NCBI GenBank assembly: GCA_041399205.1
Contig: JAWKTK010000027.1
Location: 54,167-118,166, forward strand
Direction: 5' to 3'
Length of the DNA: 64,000 nt
From: JAGQOZ01 sp041399205
GTDB lineage: Bacteria; Planctomycetota; Planctomycetia; Pirellulales; Pirellulaceae
Shown here: in pieces, positions 39,921 through 50,001 of the stretch
How the letters are laid out: each line of letters begins with the position of its first letter
Numbering within the stretch: position 1 is the first letter of the stretch
The notes under the pieces: generated by a model
What the model saw: only the letters and a program-made list of their open reading frames with translations
Database searches by the model: none
Told to the model about the DNA's origin: nothing
Translations under genes and position numbers: made by a program

Positions 39921-40025
39921 TTCATGTCCGGATTGCAGGACGACTGGAAACACTACTAGGAGCAGGCCCTGGCAATACCTGACTGGGGCGGCTCTTTTCT
40001 AACCAATTGCCAAGTAGGAGGCGTT

Positions 40026-42035
40026 ATGCCCAAACCATGCCGAAAACTATCCGCAGAATCACTCGAAAATCGACACCTTATGTTCGCTCCGGAAGGATTC
40101 TTAGATGCTGTAGATCCTGGGTTTATCACATCTGGGTGGGCCTTGGATCGTGATTCGCCGAACCAAGCCATTGACGTTCAAATGCGAATTGACGGCGAGC
40201 GAATCGAGGTTGTTCGCGCAGGAAACGCTCGTCCCGACGTCAACGCTGCACTTGGTGTCCCCGGCGATCATGGTTTCCGCTGGCAAATCCCTGCGAGGTA
40301 CTTGGATGGGCAAACCCATTCGGTTCGAGCTGCAGGGATTGATCCGCAAACGGGCGAACGAGTCGTCTTGGGTTCGCCAATAACGTTTGCCAACACGCTT
40401 CCCCAAGGCTACGTAGACGCCGTTGATCCAGGATTTGTCATTGCTGGATGGGCGTTTGACCGAGACTTTGGCAACGGAGAAATCCAGCTTAGAATCAGCG
40501 TCGACGGAACGGTGGTTGATGTATTCAATACCAACTATGTTCGCCCAGATATCAATGATACGTTTGGAATCTCTGGAGTCCACGGATTTAGATGGAACAT
40601 TCCCTCGACCTATCTTGATGGCCAGCAGCATTCGTTCGCCTTGGAGGCGATTGATCCACACTCTGGAAATGCCTATGTGCTTCCGAGTGGCGTCTCGACA
40701 TTTCAGAACACGGCTCCCAGAGGATATTTTGATGCCATCAATGACGACTATGTCGTAGCGGGCTGGGCGTTTGACGTCGATACGCCTTCGGAATCAGCCA
40801 CCGTGCAAATTGCAATCGACGGTATTGTAGTCGCGAATGTAGTTACCGATATTCACCGTGCCGACGTGAACCAGGCTTATGGCACTAGCGGAAATCACGG
40901 ATTCAACTGGCAAATTCCTGAACGCTTTTTCGACGGATTAAGGCATGAAGTCGAAATCTTTGTGTTGGACACCGCCAATGTCGGCGTAAATCGGCCGGTA
41001 GACAGAAACGGAATGGCCTTTACGGGACCAACGCCAAACAGTCTCTATCTGGTATTCGACGGATATGAAATCAGTCGAAATCAGCTACAGCATTGGAGCG
41101 CCGACTGGTCGTTGTCTCCCGATTCGTGCATCGATTACGATCGGAATGGCGTTTCCATTCGTCCGTTCTATGAAGGAAACGCCAATCGAGAAGAAGTGAT
41201 TGAGAAAGTGATGGCATTGGTCCAAGCGGATCTAGGGCAGTTTGGTATTGGAGTTCGTCGCCATAGCGGTCCGGTTGTGGAAGGCGAAGGAGCCACTACC
41301 ATATTTCTGGGCGAATCCACCAGTTGTCATCCTCACATTGCTGGGGACATTGATGTAGGGAACGACAATAATACGGACATCGCGTTTGTCGGCAACGAAT
41401 TCTGGGAAACAGAAAACCGCTCGGCTTTGGCTCTGGCCGACGTCGTTTTACACGAAGCTGGTCACACGTATGGCCTGTATCATGTTGAATCCGGAAATTC
41501 GGCTGAAACGATGGGGATGCGCTACAGTGTCCCGAACGATCGCGAATGGGCTCGGGACACAACGTTCCTGGATGCAACCTTTCCGATAAAGAAGAACCAT
41601 GGGCCCAACGGAACCCAGAATAGTTTCCAAGAAATGGTTGCGAACTTTGGGTTATCTCAATCGCAAAGCCCTGTCGTTGTTCTTGATGCATCCATCCCAT
41701 TTGGTATGGAAGAAGCGGACGTGGATTACTCCGATCTTTATGAAGGATACGCAACGGTTGGGGACACCAATCGAGACGGGGTTTTTGATTCGTCCGACTT
41801 AGTGCTGGTATTTCAATTCGGTCATTACGAAGATACCATTGTCGGGAATTCGTCGTGGGAACACGGAGACTGGAATGGAGACGGTGAATTCGATAGCAGC
41901 GATCTCGTGTTGGCGTTTAACCAAGGATCGTATCAAGCGACGTCAATCGCGGCTGTAGATTTCGCCATGTTCGGAGTACTTGAATCGATGTCTGTTGGCG
42001 AAGCCAATTCAAAACGCGACGTCGAACCGAATTGA
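40026..42035 (+). CDS. Secreted metzincin-like metalloprotease with three N-terminal repeats and dockerin-like C-terminus
   Basis: AGGAGG directly precedes ATG 40026. The N-terminus KLSAESLENRHLM is the planctomycete LExRxLL-type export motif. Residues ~20-330 hold three ~105-residue repeats, each with a GW(A)xDxD core (DAVDPGFITSGWALDRDSPN; DAVDPGFVIAGWAFDRDFGN; DAINDDYVVAGWAFDVDTPS). The protease centre VVLHEAGHTYGLYH is HExxHxxGxxH, the metzincin zinc site, followed by a Met-containing SAETMGMRY (Met-turn). The C-terminus has two Ca-binding dockerin-like repeats (GDTNRDGVFDSSDLVLVF; GDWNGDGEFDSSDLVLAF). It is expected at the cell surface or outside. Confidence 0.88.
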   Translation: MPKPCRKLSAESLENRHLMFAPEGFLDAVDPGFITSGWALDRDSPNQAIDVQMRIDGERIEVVRAGNARPDVNAALGVPGDHGFRWQIPARYLDGQTHSVRAAGIDPQTGERVVLGSPITFANTLPQGYVDAVDPGFVIAGWAFDRDFGNGEIQLRISVDGTVVDVFNTNYVRPDINDTFGISGVHGFRWNIPSTYLDGQQHSFALEAIDPHSGNAYVLPSGVSTFQNTAPRGYFDAINDDYVVAGWAFDVDTPSESATVQIAIDGIVVANVVTDIHRADVNQAYGTSGNHGFNWQIPERFFDGLRHEVEIFVLDTANVGVNRPVDRNGMAFTGPTPNSLYLVFDGYEISRNQLQHWSADWSLSPDSCIDYDRNGVSIRPFYEGNANREEVIEKVMALVQADLGQFGIGVRRHSGPVVEGEGATTIFLGESTSCHPHIAGDIDVGNDNNTDIAFVGNEFWETENRSALALADVVLHEAGHTYGLYHVESGNSAETMGMRYSVPNDREWARDTTFLDATFPIKKNHGPNGTQNSFQEMVANFGLSQSQSPVVVLDASIPFGMEEADVDYSDLYEGYATVGDTNRDGVFDSSDLVLVFQFGHYEDTIVGNSSWEHGDWNGDGEFDSSDLVLAFNQGSYQATSIAAVDFAMFGVLESMSVGEANSKRDVEPN

Positions 42036-42051
42036 GCAGGCTATTCTGGCG

Positions 42052-42142
42052 GCACTGGAAGTGATGAGGCGTTCGCCGGCCAGTTGTAATCCCTACAGCA
42101 AACAAACAGCGACGGAAATCGATCTCCGTCGCTGTTTTTTTT
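42052..42142 (+). terminator. Rho-independent terminator in a duplicated 3' module
   Basis: ACAGCGACGGA (42106-42116) and TCCGTCGCTGT (42125-42135) form a perfect 11-bp stem with an 8-nt loop, followed by eight T. The ~50 bp before it (gcgttcgccgg, cagttgtaatc) are repeated before the terminator of the next gene (43722-43817). Confidence 0.9.
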
Positions 42143-42280
42143 GAACCAACGGGAATACATTACATTGGCCCGCCGCACCCAACTTGTTTTGCATGCACCG
42201 CGAGCAATAATGACTCAGTTTCAACCAGTTAGTGCTAATTCGTTTGGCAAGCTTTCGAAACTCTAAAGGAATCAATCACA

Positions 42281-43695
42281 ATGAGTATCCGGACTAAGTT
42301 TATGGTAGCCCTGCGCTTTTCGTTGGTTCGAATGTCGAAATAATGGCTGAGGACTACGACTTCCAGATTGTGTCATTTCCCGGCGCTGCGGAAACCGTAG
42401 TTTATGGCATCAGTGAATCAGGAGTGGTGGTTGGCGAATACGGGAATATTGACTTTGGAAATCCGATTTCCGCTATCAACCGCGGCTTTGTATTCAACGG
42501 CACAACTTTCGAAACGATTCATGTTCCGAACGCGATTTCGACGGCCGCTTTGGATGTCAACGACCACGGAGTCATTGTCGGTGAGTACCTCAGTCGCAGT
42601 GGACTAACCCTTGGGTTTATATATGAGAATGGCGAATATTCAACCATAACGTCACCATTCGGAACGAGCGTTTCGCTAACGGGGATCAACAATGCAGGGA
42701 CGATTATTGGCAATACGTCCAATGATGGTTTCGAAGAAAATGTTGATGCCTTTTTTCTAAACCAAGGGGAGCATCAGCAATTCCGATTTCCGCAGGCCGA
42801 CCAAACCTTTCTTTGGGGGATTAATTCGGCTGGCGACGCTGCGGGGGTCACTAAATCACCACTTGGTGCAGGTGGGCTGCTCACAAACGATTTTCGCATT
42901 ATTCGTTTTCTTGGGGAGAACATCGCGACAACGGTAGCTCGAGGAATCAACGACATGGGGTTGGTTGTTGGCGAATACCAGTCAATTGATTCTGAGTTCG
43001 GCTTCGATGTCACCGTTACGACTACAGGCTTTGCGTACGATGTGGCCACTGATTCATTTCAACTTCTTTCGTTTCCGGCAGAAGATTGCACATTCTCTAT
43101 CGATCCTTTCAACCCTGTTTTGCCGTCCGAATGCAATCGTTCCATTCGAGACGTCAACAATGGCGGCCAATACGTTGGCTATGCCGATAATGGTGACGGT
43201 GAGTATTTCGCGTTTATTGGAACACCAAAGAGAGAAAGTCTTGATGGCGATTTTGATGGCGATCATGCACTTTCGGCTGCGGACATTGACCTCTTAACCG
43301 CAACGGTGGCGGCAGGGACCAACGACGTCCGCTTTGACGTTGACTCAAATGGCAGGGTGGACAATCAAGACCGGATCTACTGGGTTCGAGAGCTACGTAA
43401 TACTTGGTTGGGAGATTCCAATCTCGACGGCGAGTTCAACTCAGCTGATTTAGTGTTTGTATTCACCGCGAACGAATATGAGGATGCCAATCCAAGTAAC
43501 TCGATTTGGAAGACAGGTGACTGGAACGGTGATCTCGATTTTGACTCATCCGATTTCGTGGCAGCGTTCCAAGGCGGAGGCTATGAGCAAGGTCCTCGAG
43601 CGGCTGTAGTTCCCGAATTCGACAGCATGAAGCTTGTCTTGTTGCTTGGGTTTATCAATGCTATGGCTTGCCGGTGTCGAGAAAAATCATGCTGA
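42281..43695 (+). CDS. Secreted HAF-repeat protein with dockerin-like C-terminus (signal peptide out of frame)
   Basis: The main frame starts at ATG 42343, but the proper start is probably ATG 42281 (AAGGA 10 bp upstream; MSIRTKFMVAL). That leader changes frame near 42310 into LFVGSNVEIMAEDYDF. One base change would restore a full signal peptide. The body has at least six HAF-type repeats (GISESGVVVGEYG; DVNDHGVIVGEYL; GINNAGTIIGN; GINDMGLVVGEYQ), extracellular repeats of unknown role. Near the end come Asp-rich EF-like and dockerin-like repeats (DFDGDHALSAADIDLL; GDSNLDGEFNSADLVFVF), closely related to those of the preceding metzincin, then a hydrophobic tail (MKLVLLLGFINAMAC). Confidence 0.82.
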
Positions 43696-43721
43696 CAGTC
43701 ATATCACTAATCCTAGTTCCG

Positions 43722-43817
43722 TCAGCACTGGACGTAGATAAGGCGTTCGCCGGACAGTTGTAATCAATCCCAACAGCAAACAAACAGCGACGGAAATCGA
43801 TCTCCGTCGCTGTTTTT
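43722..43817 (+). terminator. Rho-independent terminator, second copy of the 3' module
   Basis: ACAGCGACGGA (43784-43794) and TCCGTCGCTGT (43803-43813) form the same perfect stem and loop as at 42106, followed by five T. The region before it (aggcgttcgccgg, cagttgtaatc) is also shared. Confidence 0.9.
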
Positions 43818-43891
43818 GGGACGTATTGGCGCGAGACTTCTTGCGCTGCCAAGCAGCAATGTAATTCAGGGAGAAAAGGGAGGCAAAAGCA

Positions 43892-44542
43892 ATGCGAAGC
43901 GTCGCCAGTGGAACTCGGAAGGGACGCAAGCACGATCAAAACCAAGATGCATTTGCCGTCGAAATTTTGCCCAACGGTGACGATTTCCTGGTTGTCGCTG
44001 ATGGCATTGGATCGCATTCATTTGGCGGTAGCGTTGCAAGATGGATTGTGTCTCAGGCAACGATTTTGGCAAAACAACCGCAGCAATCTTTGGGAGACAT
44101 TTATAGATCACTACACTCAGAATTCCTTGATTCTTTTGCTGAATTTGAAGAGATGCTTTCTAGTGGTGCTTCGGTAAGTTTCGTTCGAACAGGACGGAAC
44201 GCTTTCGACGCAGTGTGGGCAGGCGATTCGCCCGTATCTATTCTTCAATCTATGAATGGTCAGTCGCGAACTACCTTCACGTCAACGCCAGACACAAACG
44301 AAGCAGGTCACCTAACGAACTGTTTCATTGGCAACAAGGCTCCAGACTTCCGCCAAGCCGTTGGCACATTGGCAAGTGGACACCTTGTTGCAATTGCGAG
44401 TGACGGTGTCATCCTTACCGAAGAGATGCTTGAGGAACTCGTTTTCGAACCGAATCTGCAATCGAAACTGGACGCAATACTGGACGAATCCGTTTTGTCT
44501 CCAACAAGTGATGACGCAACGTTGATTCTCTTGCGAAACTAG
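43892..44542 (+). CDS. PP2C-type protein phosphatase
   Basis: A 216-residue soluble protein, GGGAGG about 12 bp before ATG. PP2C motifs: HDQNQDAFAVE (metal Asp), FLVVADGIGSHSFG (VADGxG), DAVWAGDSPVSIL (GDS), LVAIASDGVILTEEML (SDG) and SDDATLILL (final metal Asp). It would dephosphorylate Ser/Thr residues and so reverse the action of the kinases in this window. It is slightly short for the family but complete. A terminator separates it from the HAF gene, so it has its own promoter. Confidence 0.88.
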   Translation: MRSVASGTRKGRKHDQNQDAFAVEILPNGDDFLVVADGIGSHSFGGSVARWIVSQATILAKQPQQSLGDIYRSLHSEFLDSFAEFEEMLSSGASVSFVRTGRNAFDAVWAGDSPVSILQSMNGQSRTTFTSTPDTNEAGHLTNCFIGNKAPDFRQAVGTLASGHLVAIASDGVILTEEMLEELVFEPNLQSKLDAILDESVLSPTSDDATLILLRN

Positions 44543-44691
44543 GGCACGCGTCGATTTTATTTCTTGGCGAAGAAAAGCCGATGTAATCGGAAAGGGAAAT
44601 GCCGCGACGAATCTCAATATTCCAGCACGCTAATACCAATACTGAATCCGACTATTTCAAGGCTCCTCTGTTGCCTGTTACTGACGGGGAA

Positions 44692-44994
44692 TTAGTGATT
44701 CGCTGCGTTTCCGGGAAGTACGAATTTGCAATGGTCCAGCAGTTTTTTTCCGCGATCGTCCAATACTAAGTCTGGCTTGGGGAGAAACGCGTTAAAACAT
44801 GCCATTATTCCCAATGACCGAGCAATTTCTTTCGAATATTCAGCACCGCCACGGCTCCAACAGTATAGTTGGTCCCCAGCAGCATGGCGGCGACGTACAA
44901 ATTCAATGCTGGACGTTATCGGTATCCGTGTCGATCCAACAGTCCGAATCAGTGTGTCATCTACGTCGATGAAAATGACGTGTCTTTGTTGCAT
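44692..44994 (-). CDS. Small HAD-like hydrolase
   Basis: From ATG 44994 a 100-residue protein begins MQQRHVIFIDVDDTLIRTVG, where DVDDT is the HAD nucleophile motif. HAAGDQLYCWSRGGAEYSKE holds motif II (Ser), and LPKPDLVLDDRG holds motifs III/IV (Lys and acidic pair). It has no cap domain, so it probably acts on a macromolecular or simple phosphoester. The longer in-frame extension to 45093 looks non-native. Confidence 0.75.
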   Translation of the reverse strand: MQQRHVIFIDVDDTLIRTVGSTRIPITSSIEFVRRRHAAGDQLYCWSRGGAEYSKEIARSLGIMACFNAFLPKPDLVLDDRGKKLLDHCKFVLPGNAANH

Positions 44995-45303
44995 TAATGT
45001 TAACTTTCGTTTCACAGGACGTTTCGATGGATGCCGGCGAAAGGCTGGGAAATATTGGCCGTGTAGCGATGTTATACTTCGGCCCATAGTCACAGGGCGC
45101 TCAATGACATCAATAGTCTTGTTTCAATCGCCCAGTGACAACAGCCCATCTTCGCCGTTCGATTCCGACTCCCTAGTATCTCACCCATTGCAAGGACAAT
45201 TGGCAATCGGACATCGCCCTAAACTAGGTTTGGTCGAGCGTTTTCCCAATAAGGATTCGAATTCGCTCGTTGCGGGCGGTCGCAACAGCATTTCGTCACC
45301 GAA
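44995..45303. other. 309-bp stretch between HAD gene and giant secreted protein
   Basis: This holds the promoter of the minus-strand HAD gene and the 3' end of the minus-strand giant gene. A plus-strand frame crosses it but looks like a shadow. A gttcgattcc sequence resembles a tRNA T-loop but lacks a pairing stem. Confidence 0.3.
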
Positions 45304-48300
45304 CTACGTTTTTTGGTTGAGCTCGTTGATTACGAATAACGCGTCAACGGCCGAGATAAATGAATCCGAGTCGATATCCAATCGCTCGTCGAAATCAAGT
45401 GACATGTCTATAGAATTCAGAATCACGAGTGCATCAATTGGACTTACGAATCCGTCACCATTGACGTCCAAAGAACGAGTCGAGCGATCAGGACCAGCTG
45501 ATAGTTCTTCACTGGCAGATTCTTGTTGCACTGGTGCACCACGAGTATTGGACTGAGCAAAATTCAATTCTACGGCTATGGGAGTCGACATCAAATCAAT
45601 TTTATGCACACCCGCATGGTGCTGCCATATTGTAGCGCCGTCCATGGTTCGCGTGCCTGCCGAAACTGGAGATTCGGCAACGATCAAGTCTAAATTGCCA
45701 TCGTCATTCAAATAACCGGCCGCCAAACCGATCGGTGCAAAACGGGACGGCATCGATGCCGACTCGGTAAATTCGCCTTGTCCGTTGTTAGTGAAGATAG
45801 AGACTTGCTTTCGCTTTGATTGAGCGATAGCAAGATCACTGTCTGAGTCGGCGTCAAGGTCTGCCACCAGCAGATCTTTAACTCCAGAGTTGGCCGCAAT
45901 TTCAACTCGCTGGGAAACGTTCCATTCGCCATTTCCCAAACCACTCAGGATCACAATGGCATCGGACTGTCCTGGATTCGATTGGAAATGGCCGACGGCA
46001 ATCTCGGGTTGCCCGTTGGAATCGAAATCACCAACCGCTACTTCGCTGGCAGCGAAGCCAAGATCCAAGTCTTGTCGAAAATAATCGCTGTCTGTTCGTG
46101 AAAGAATAAAGCTGATCCTATTGGCCCCCGAATTTGCCACTACCACATCGTCAAGTCCGTCGTTGTTAAAGTCGCCGACGTCCACCGCCGTAGGAAGTGC
46201 TCCGACGGCAATTGACTGGACTAACGAGTACGCAGTTCCCGACCGGTTTTCGTACAGATGCAACTGCGCGGACCGAAAACTGACAACTGCCAAGTCGTCC
46301 TGAATACCGTCTTGGTCCAAATCTAATCGAATGACATCTATCGGTCCGTTTCCTGCCGGAAGAGAACTATGGTAGGCAAATTGGCCGCCCACATTTTCAA
46401 AAAGCTGCAGTGAGCCGCGGCTTTCGGATGTACCGAGTCCAACATTGGCGATCGCAATATCCAGATCTCCGTCAGCATCAAAGTCAACCGGCGTCATTGC
46501 CTGCGGCCGAACTCCAGCTTGATAGCGCGCCTGCAGCGGATTGACAAGATTCGCGGACGAATACAACGCCGCGATACCGCGATAACCATCTTCGAACAAT
46601 TCGTTCAAGACAACCATTTCATCGTTGGCGTGGTTCGCATCGAACTCTGCCGCCACAACCGCAGTGGAAATCTTGGCATTCTGCGGCAAGGCAGTGGAGA
46701 GGTCTTGGGCAAAGGAACCCGTGGGCATTGTTTGAGCCCAGCCCGTCGGACGATCTACACTGACAACGCAGGAACTATTGGACACCGATATGTTCACAAA
46801 TGAATAATTCCCGAATTCGTCAGTCAGTGTCGTTTGGTTCTCGCACTCGGCAAGCCTTACTATACGACCAGCCAATCCAAGCTCGTTGTCTTCCCGTAAG
46901 CCATTGCCGTTCATGTCGTCAAAAACGACGCCGGAAATTCGAGTGTTTGGCGGCAGGACATCCGTTGTGAGTTGAAGAGACGTGGGACCTTCTCCGATAA
47001 GGTTGGTTGTAGAACTGACGATCGAGACAAGACCTTCCAGTCTGGTTGAATTCAAGATTGGCACAACACCCGTCACAAAAAACTGAAGGCTACTTTCTGC
47101 AGGTAATGAAATGTCCACTTGTGTCTGGCCTGGCGTCTGAAACGGACACGTTGCAGTACCTGCAGGCGAACATGACCAAGTTGTTGATTCTAGCAACGCT
47201 GCAAATGCGTCACGTAGCGTTAGGTCAGAGGCATCGCTTGGTCCTGTGTTTTGAATCAAATACGAATAATGAATTTCGCTGCCGGCGTTTGATTCTGACG
47301 GAGGAGGTGAAGCCGGTGCACTGGTTGTCACGGAAAGATTGGCTTGGCGAACAATCGTCGACTGCCAAGCATCGTCGTTGTTCTCGGGTATCGGATCAAT
47401 GAATCCTACCGGAATCGAATTGACGTTGTAGGTAATCTGCCCCATAGCGTCTGGAGCCAGTGTTGCATCCACTGTGTACAGTACCGATTCGCCAACCGGG
47501 ATTTGAATGAGATGGTCGATTGTTCCGGTGCCAGATGGCGAATCACAAGTTGCGATTCCGGTTGTCGTACAGATCCAGCTGATATTGTCGATGCTGACCG
47601 AAGGCGAAAACATGTCGCTGATGCGTGCAGTTAAATCACTGGGACCTGTATCGTTTGCCACTTCAATCTGAAACTGAAATGTCGTTCCGGCAACCAATGT
47701 TGTTGTGTTCAACAGTTCCGTTGTCAAACGCAAATCGGCAATGTGTTCTACATCAATCAATCCGTTCAAAATGTTGTTGTTTATGTTTGGGTCCACAGTA
47801 TCAGGCGGCACGCTACCACTGGCGAAATAGACGATATCATCTTCTTGATTCGACGGGATCGACAATGACGTTCGTAAACGAATTTCTTCGCCCGCTGGCA
47901 AATCGACTACTTCACTCAGACTTCCCGAAATCGGCAATACGGGACAAATTGCGGTCACGCATGTCCAATTGGTCGCGTCGATTCCTTGGAATTCGACCGC
48001 GATTGGAGCATCCGTCAAGTCGCTTGGTCCCGTGTTAAGGAACACAATTTCATATTCGGTTGTTTGCCCAGCGACTGCCGTTGCTACATCGAAACGGACT
48101 TGCAGATCTGCAGCGACGTTAATGGGCGTTGAAACGGTTGCTTCATTGTCAGATAAATTCGCTTCCATTCCGTTGGACAATTCGACATTCGCCGCATTGG
48201 TCAAAATGCCTCGAGCTGTCGATTGAACCGTTCCCAGCATTTCGTATTCCACAATGGAATTCGCTGGAACTTCCACGGATTGTGACAATAGGTTGCCCGT

Positions 48301-49908
48301 TGCGTTTGCGCAATTGCCTGCAATACATGTCCATTCGACATTGTCAATCTGATCAGGCGCTGCGTCCGTAATTATTGCAATCGCGTCACTGGGGCCGTCG
48401 TTTCGAACTTGAACTCGATATCGAACCAAATCTCCGGCAACCACAATACTGTCGACTAGCCGTTTTTCAATCGACAATTCGGAAGCGATAATGATGTTGG
48501 TAGTTGTTTGATCGGCGTTGGTAGACGCGGCGTCGTCGGGAATCGTTGGATCGAAGTCTGGGTCTTTAAAACCGTCGGGCGGAATAATATGAGTCTCGTT
48601 TTGCAACACACCCGTGGCGTTCGAAGGAATCGTTGCATTCACCACGAATGTGACCTTCGCATCGGGCGATGCGGGGATACTGACCAGCGCATCCAGATTT
48701 CCGACGCCAGATATGGGACAAGATGCGCCGCCTTCCGAAGTGCATATCCAGTTGGCATTATCAGCGATTATGTTGGAAAAGATGTCGATTACTCGGGCAT
48801 TAACCGCATCGTCAGGTCCTTGATTCGTTGCCGTGATGGTAAACTGGATGTCTCGCCCGGCAACTGCTTCCGGCGGCGCCGATTTTTCGATCACCAAGTC
48901 GGCTTCTAGCGGAGGGCTAATCAAGTCAAGATTGGTTTGGCTGCCGGCAACCATGACGAATTTGATCTGGCCATCGAACGATCGAATCGATGCAGGTATC
49001 ACCAACGCTACGCTTTGAATATCATCCATTTCCGATGGAGAGAATTCGAAGAATATTTGTTGGTCTTCCTGGCCTCGTTCAATATCTGACTCAACGATGT
49101 AGACCGTATCGTCCGATTCGGTGATTTGAACTTGAAGAGTTGGATCGCGTTCGATCAAATCTTCGCCGATGTCTGTAGTTGCGACTAAAAAGAAATGAGT
49201 TCCAAAATCGCTTAAATCGACTCCACCCAGACCTGCGCCGGATACGCCATTCCATTCGATTCGCTGCGTGCTTGTGGTTCCGCTATCGTTGTTAAAGAGT
49301 AAGTCCTCGAACTCATCGTACGCACCGACCGTCAGATTCGATCCGCGACCATCCAATGACTCGATTTGTAGAGTTCGATTCCCGCCCAGAACGCCGGGAA
49401 CCAGCGATGAAACTGAAACCGGAAAATCCTCCAGCGGAGTCCGACCATTTACCTCAACCTTTTGATCAACTTCTGTTGGTTCACGAAATAGATCGACGAT
49501 CTGTCCAAGTGGGAATTCGCGAGTGGCGATACTGGCAAGTGCGTCGCGCAGACGGACGATGACCGTTTTACCGATGTTGGATTCAAAATCATTGATCTCG
49601 GTTGACAGTTCGGAATAGCCGAACTGATAAAATCCGTCTACGTCGGTGAGTCGTGTTGCCAATGTCTGGCCATCTTCAACTCGCACTAAATCGGCAACTA
49701 GATTGGGCATTGTCTCTCCTGGATCGCATACACCATTTTCGTTCGTATCGCGAAAGGCGGTGCCAGAAATAGACGGAAGCCCTGAAGTATCAGTGAATCC
49801 TGTCAATACGCGGCGATGTTCCAGCGTTTCGGCATAAGAATCGACGTGCAAAACAGAAGGTGCGAAGGTTTCGATAAGACATGGGTGCAAGACTCTTGAT
49901 AGCGACAT
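45304..49908 (-). CDS. Giant secreted adhesin-like protein: SdrD_B, DUF11, FG-GAP and dockerin domains
   Basis: About 1534 residues from the preferred ATG 49908 (GAGAGAC upstream); the frame is open to 49959. Order: planctomycete export motif YAETLEHRRVLTG; an SdrD_B-like domain (ISGTAFRDTNENGVCDPGE); about five DUF11-type beta repeats (DLVIEKSAPPEAVAGRDIQF; ELSIEKRLVDSIVVAGDLVR); a second SdrD_B (ISGVVFDDMNGNGLREDNEL); then five or six FG-GAP/VCBS repeats with Asp-rich Ca sites (DFDADGDLDIAIANVG; DFNNDGLDDVVVANSG); and a C-terminal dockerin pair (LDVNGDGFVSPIDALVILN; DIDSDSFISAVDALFVIN). It is a surface or matrix protein, likely adhesive. It lies 42 bp (to 49959) after the beta-barrel gene, so they probably form an operon. 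Confidence 0.88.
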   Translation of the reverse strand: MSLSRVLHPCLIETFAPSVLHVDSYAETLEHRRVLTGFTDTSGLPSISGTAFRDTNENGVCDPGETMPNLVADLVRVEDGQTLATRLTDVDGFYQFGYSELSTEINDFESNIGKTVIVRLRDALASIATREFPLGQIVDLFREPTEVDQKVEVNGRTPLEDFPVSVSSLVPGVLGGNRTLQIESLDGRGSNLTVGAYDEFEDLLFNNDSGTTSTQRIEWNGVSGAGLGGVDLSDFGTHFFLVATTDIGEDLIERDPTLQVQITESDDTVYIVESDIERGQEDQQIFFEFSPSEMDDIQSVALVIPASIRSFDGQIKFVMVAGSQTNLDLISPPLEADLVIEKSAPPEAVAGRDIQFTITATNQGPDDAVNARVIDIFSNIIADNANWICTSEGGASCPISGVGNLDALVSIPASPDAKVTFVVNATIPSNATGVLQNETHIIPPDGFKDPDFDPTIPDDAASTNADQTTTNIIIASELSIEKRLVDSIVVAGDLVRYRVQVRNDGPSDAIAIITDAAPDQIDNVEWTCIAGNCANATGNLLSQSVEVPANSIVEYEMLGTVQSTARGILTNAANVELSNGMEANLSDNEATVSTPINVAADLQVRFDVATAVAGQTTEYEIVFLNTGPSDLTDAPIAVEFQGIDATNWTCVTAICPVLPISGSLSEVVDLPAGEEIRLRTSLSIPSNQEDDIVYFASGSVPPDTVDPNINNNILNGLIDVEHIADLRLTTELLNTTTLVAGTTFQFQIEVANDTGPSDLTARISDMFSPSVSIDNISWICTTTGIATCDSPSGTGTIDHLIQIPVGESVLYTVDATLAPDAMGQITYNVNSIPVGFIDPIPENNDDAWQSTIVRQANLSVTTSAPASPPPSESNAGSEIHYSYLIQNTGPSDASDLTLRDAFAALLESTTWSCSPAGTATCPFQTPGQTQVDISLPAESSLQFFVTGVVPILNSTRLEGLVSIVSSTTNLIGEGPTSLQLTTDVLPPNTRISGVVFDDMNGNGLREDNELGLAGRIVRLAECENQTTLTDEFGNYSFVNISVSNSSCVVSVDRPTGWAQTMPTGSFAQDLSTALPQNAKISTAVVAAEFDANHANDEMVVLNELFEDGYRGIAALYSSANLVNPLQARYQAGVRPQAMTPVDFDADGDLDIAIANVGLGTSESRGSLQLFENVGGQFAYHSSLPAGNGPIDVIRLDLDQDGIQDDLAVVSFRSAQLHLYENRSGTAYSLVQSIAVGALPTAVDVGDFNNDGLDDVVVANSGANRISFILSRTDSDYFRQDLDLGFAASEVAVGDFDSNGQPEIAVGHFQSNPGQSDAIVILSGLGNGEWNVSQRVEIAANSGVKDLLVADLDADSDSDLAIAQSKRKQVSIFTNNGQGEFTESASMPSRFAPIGLAAGYLNDDGNLDLIVAESPVSAGTRTMDGATIWQHHAGVHKIDLMSTPIAVELNFAQSNTRGAPVQQESASEELSAGPDRSTRSLDVNGDGFVSPIDALVILNSIDMSLDFDERLDIDSDSFISAVDALFVINELNQKT

Positions 49909-50001
49909 TCTGATAAGTCTCTCGCACTGGACTTTGTTGGCGAAAGACAATCGCTCCAAGGTATCAGACCCAATAGTCGAAGTGAAGTTTCTGTTGGAAA
50001 C

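Noticed and set aside
45140..45190. gttcgattcc as a tRNA T-arm
   Set aside because: No pairing T-stem, no acceptor stem or anticodon arm of proper spacing could be built around it.
44726..45556. 276-codon plus-strand frame opposite the HAD gene and the giant gene
   Set aside because: It is antisense to two well-supported genes and its product is Ser/Arg-rich with no motif.
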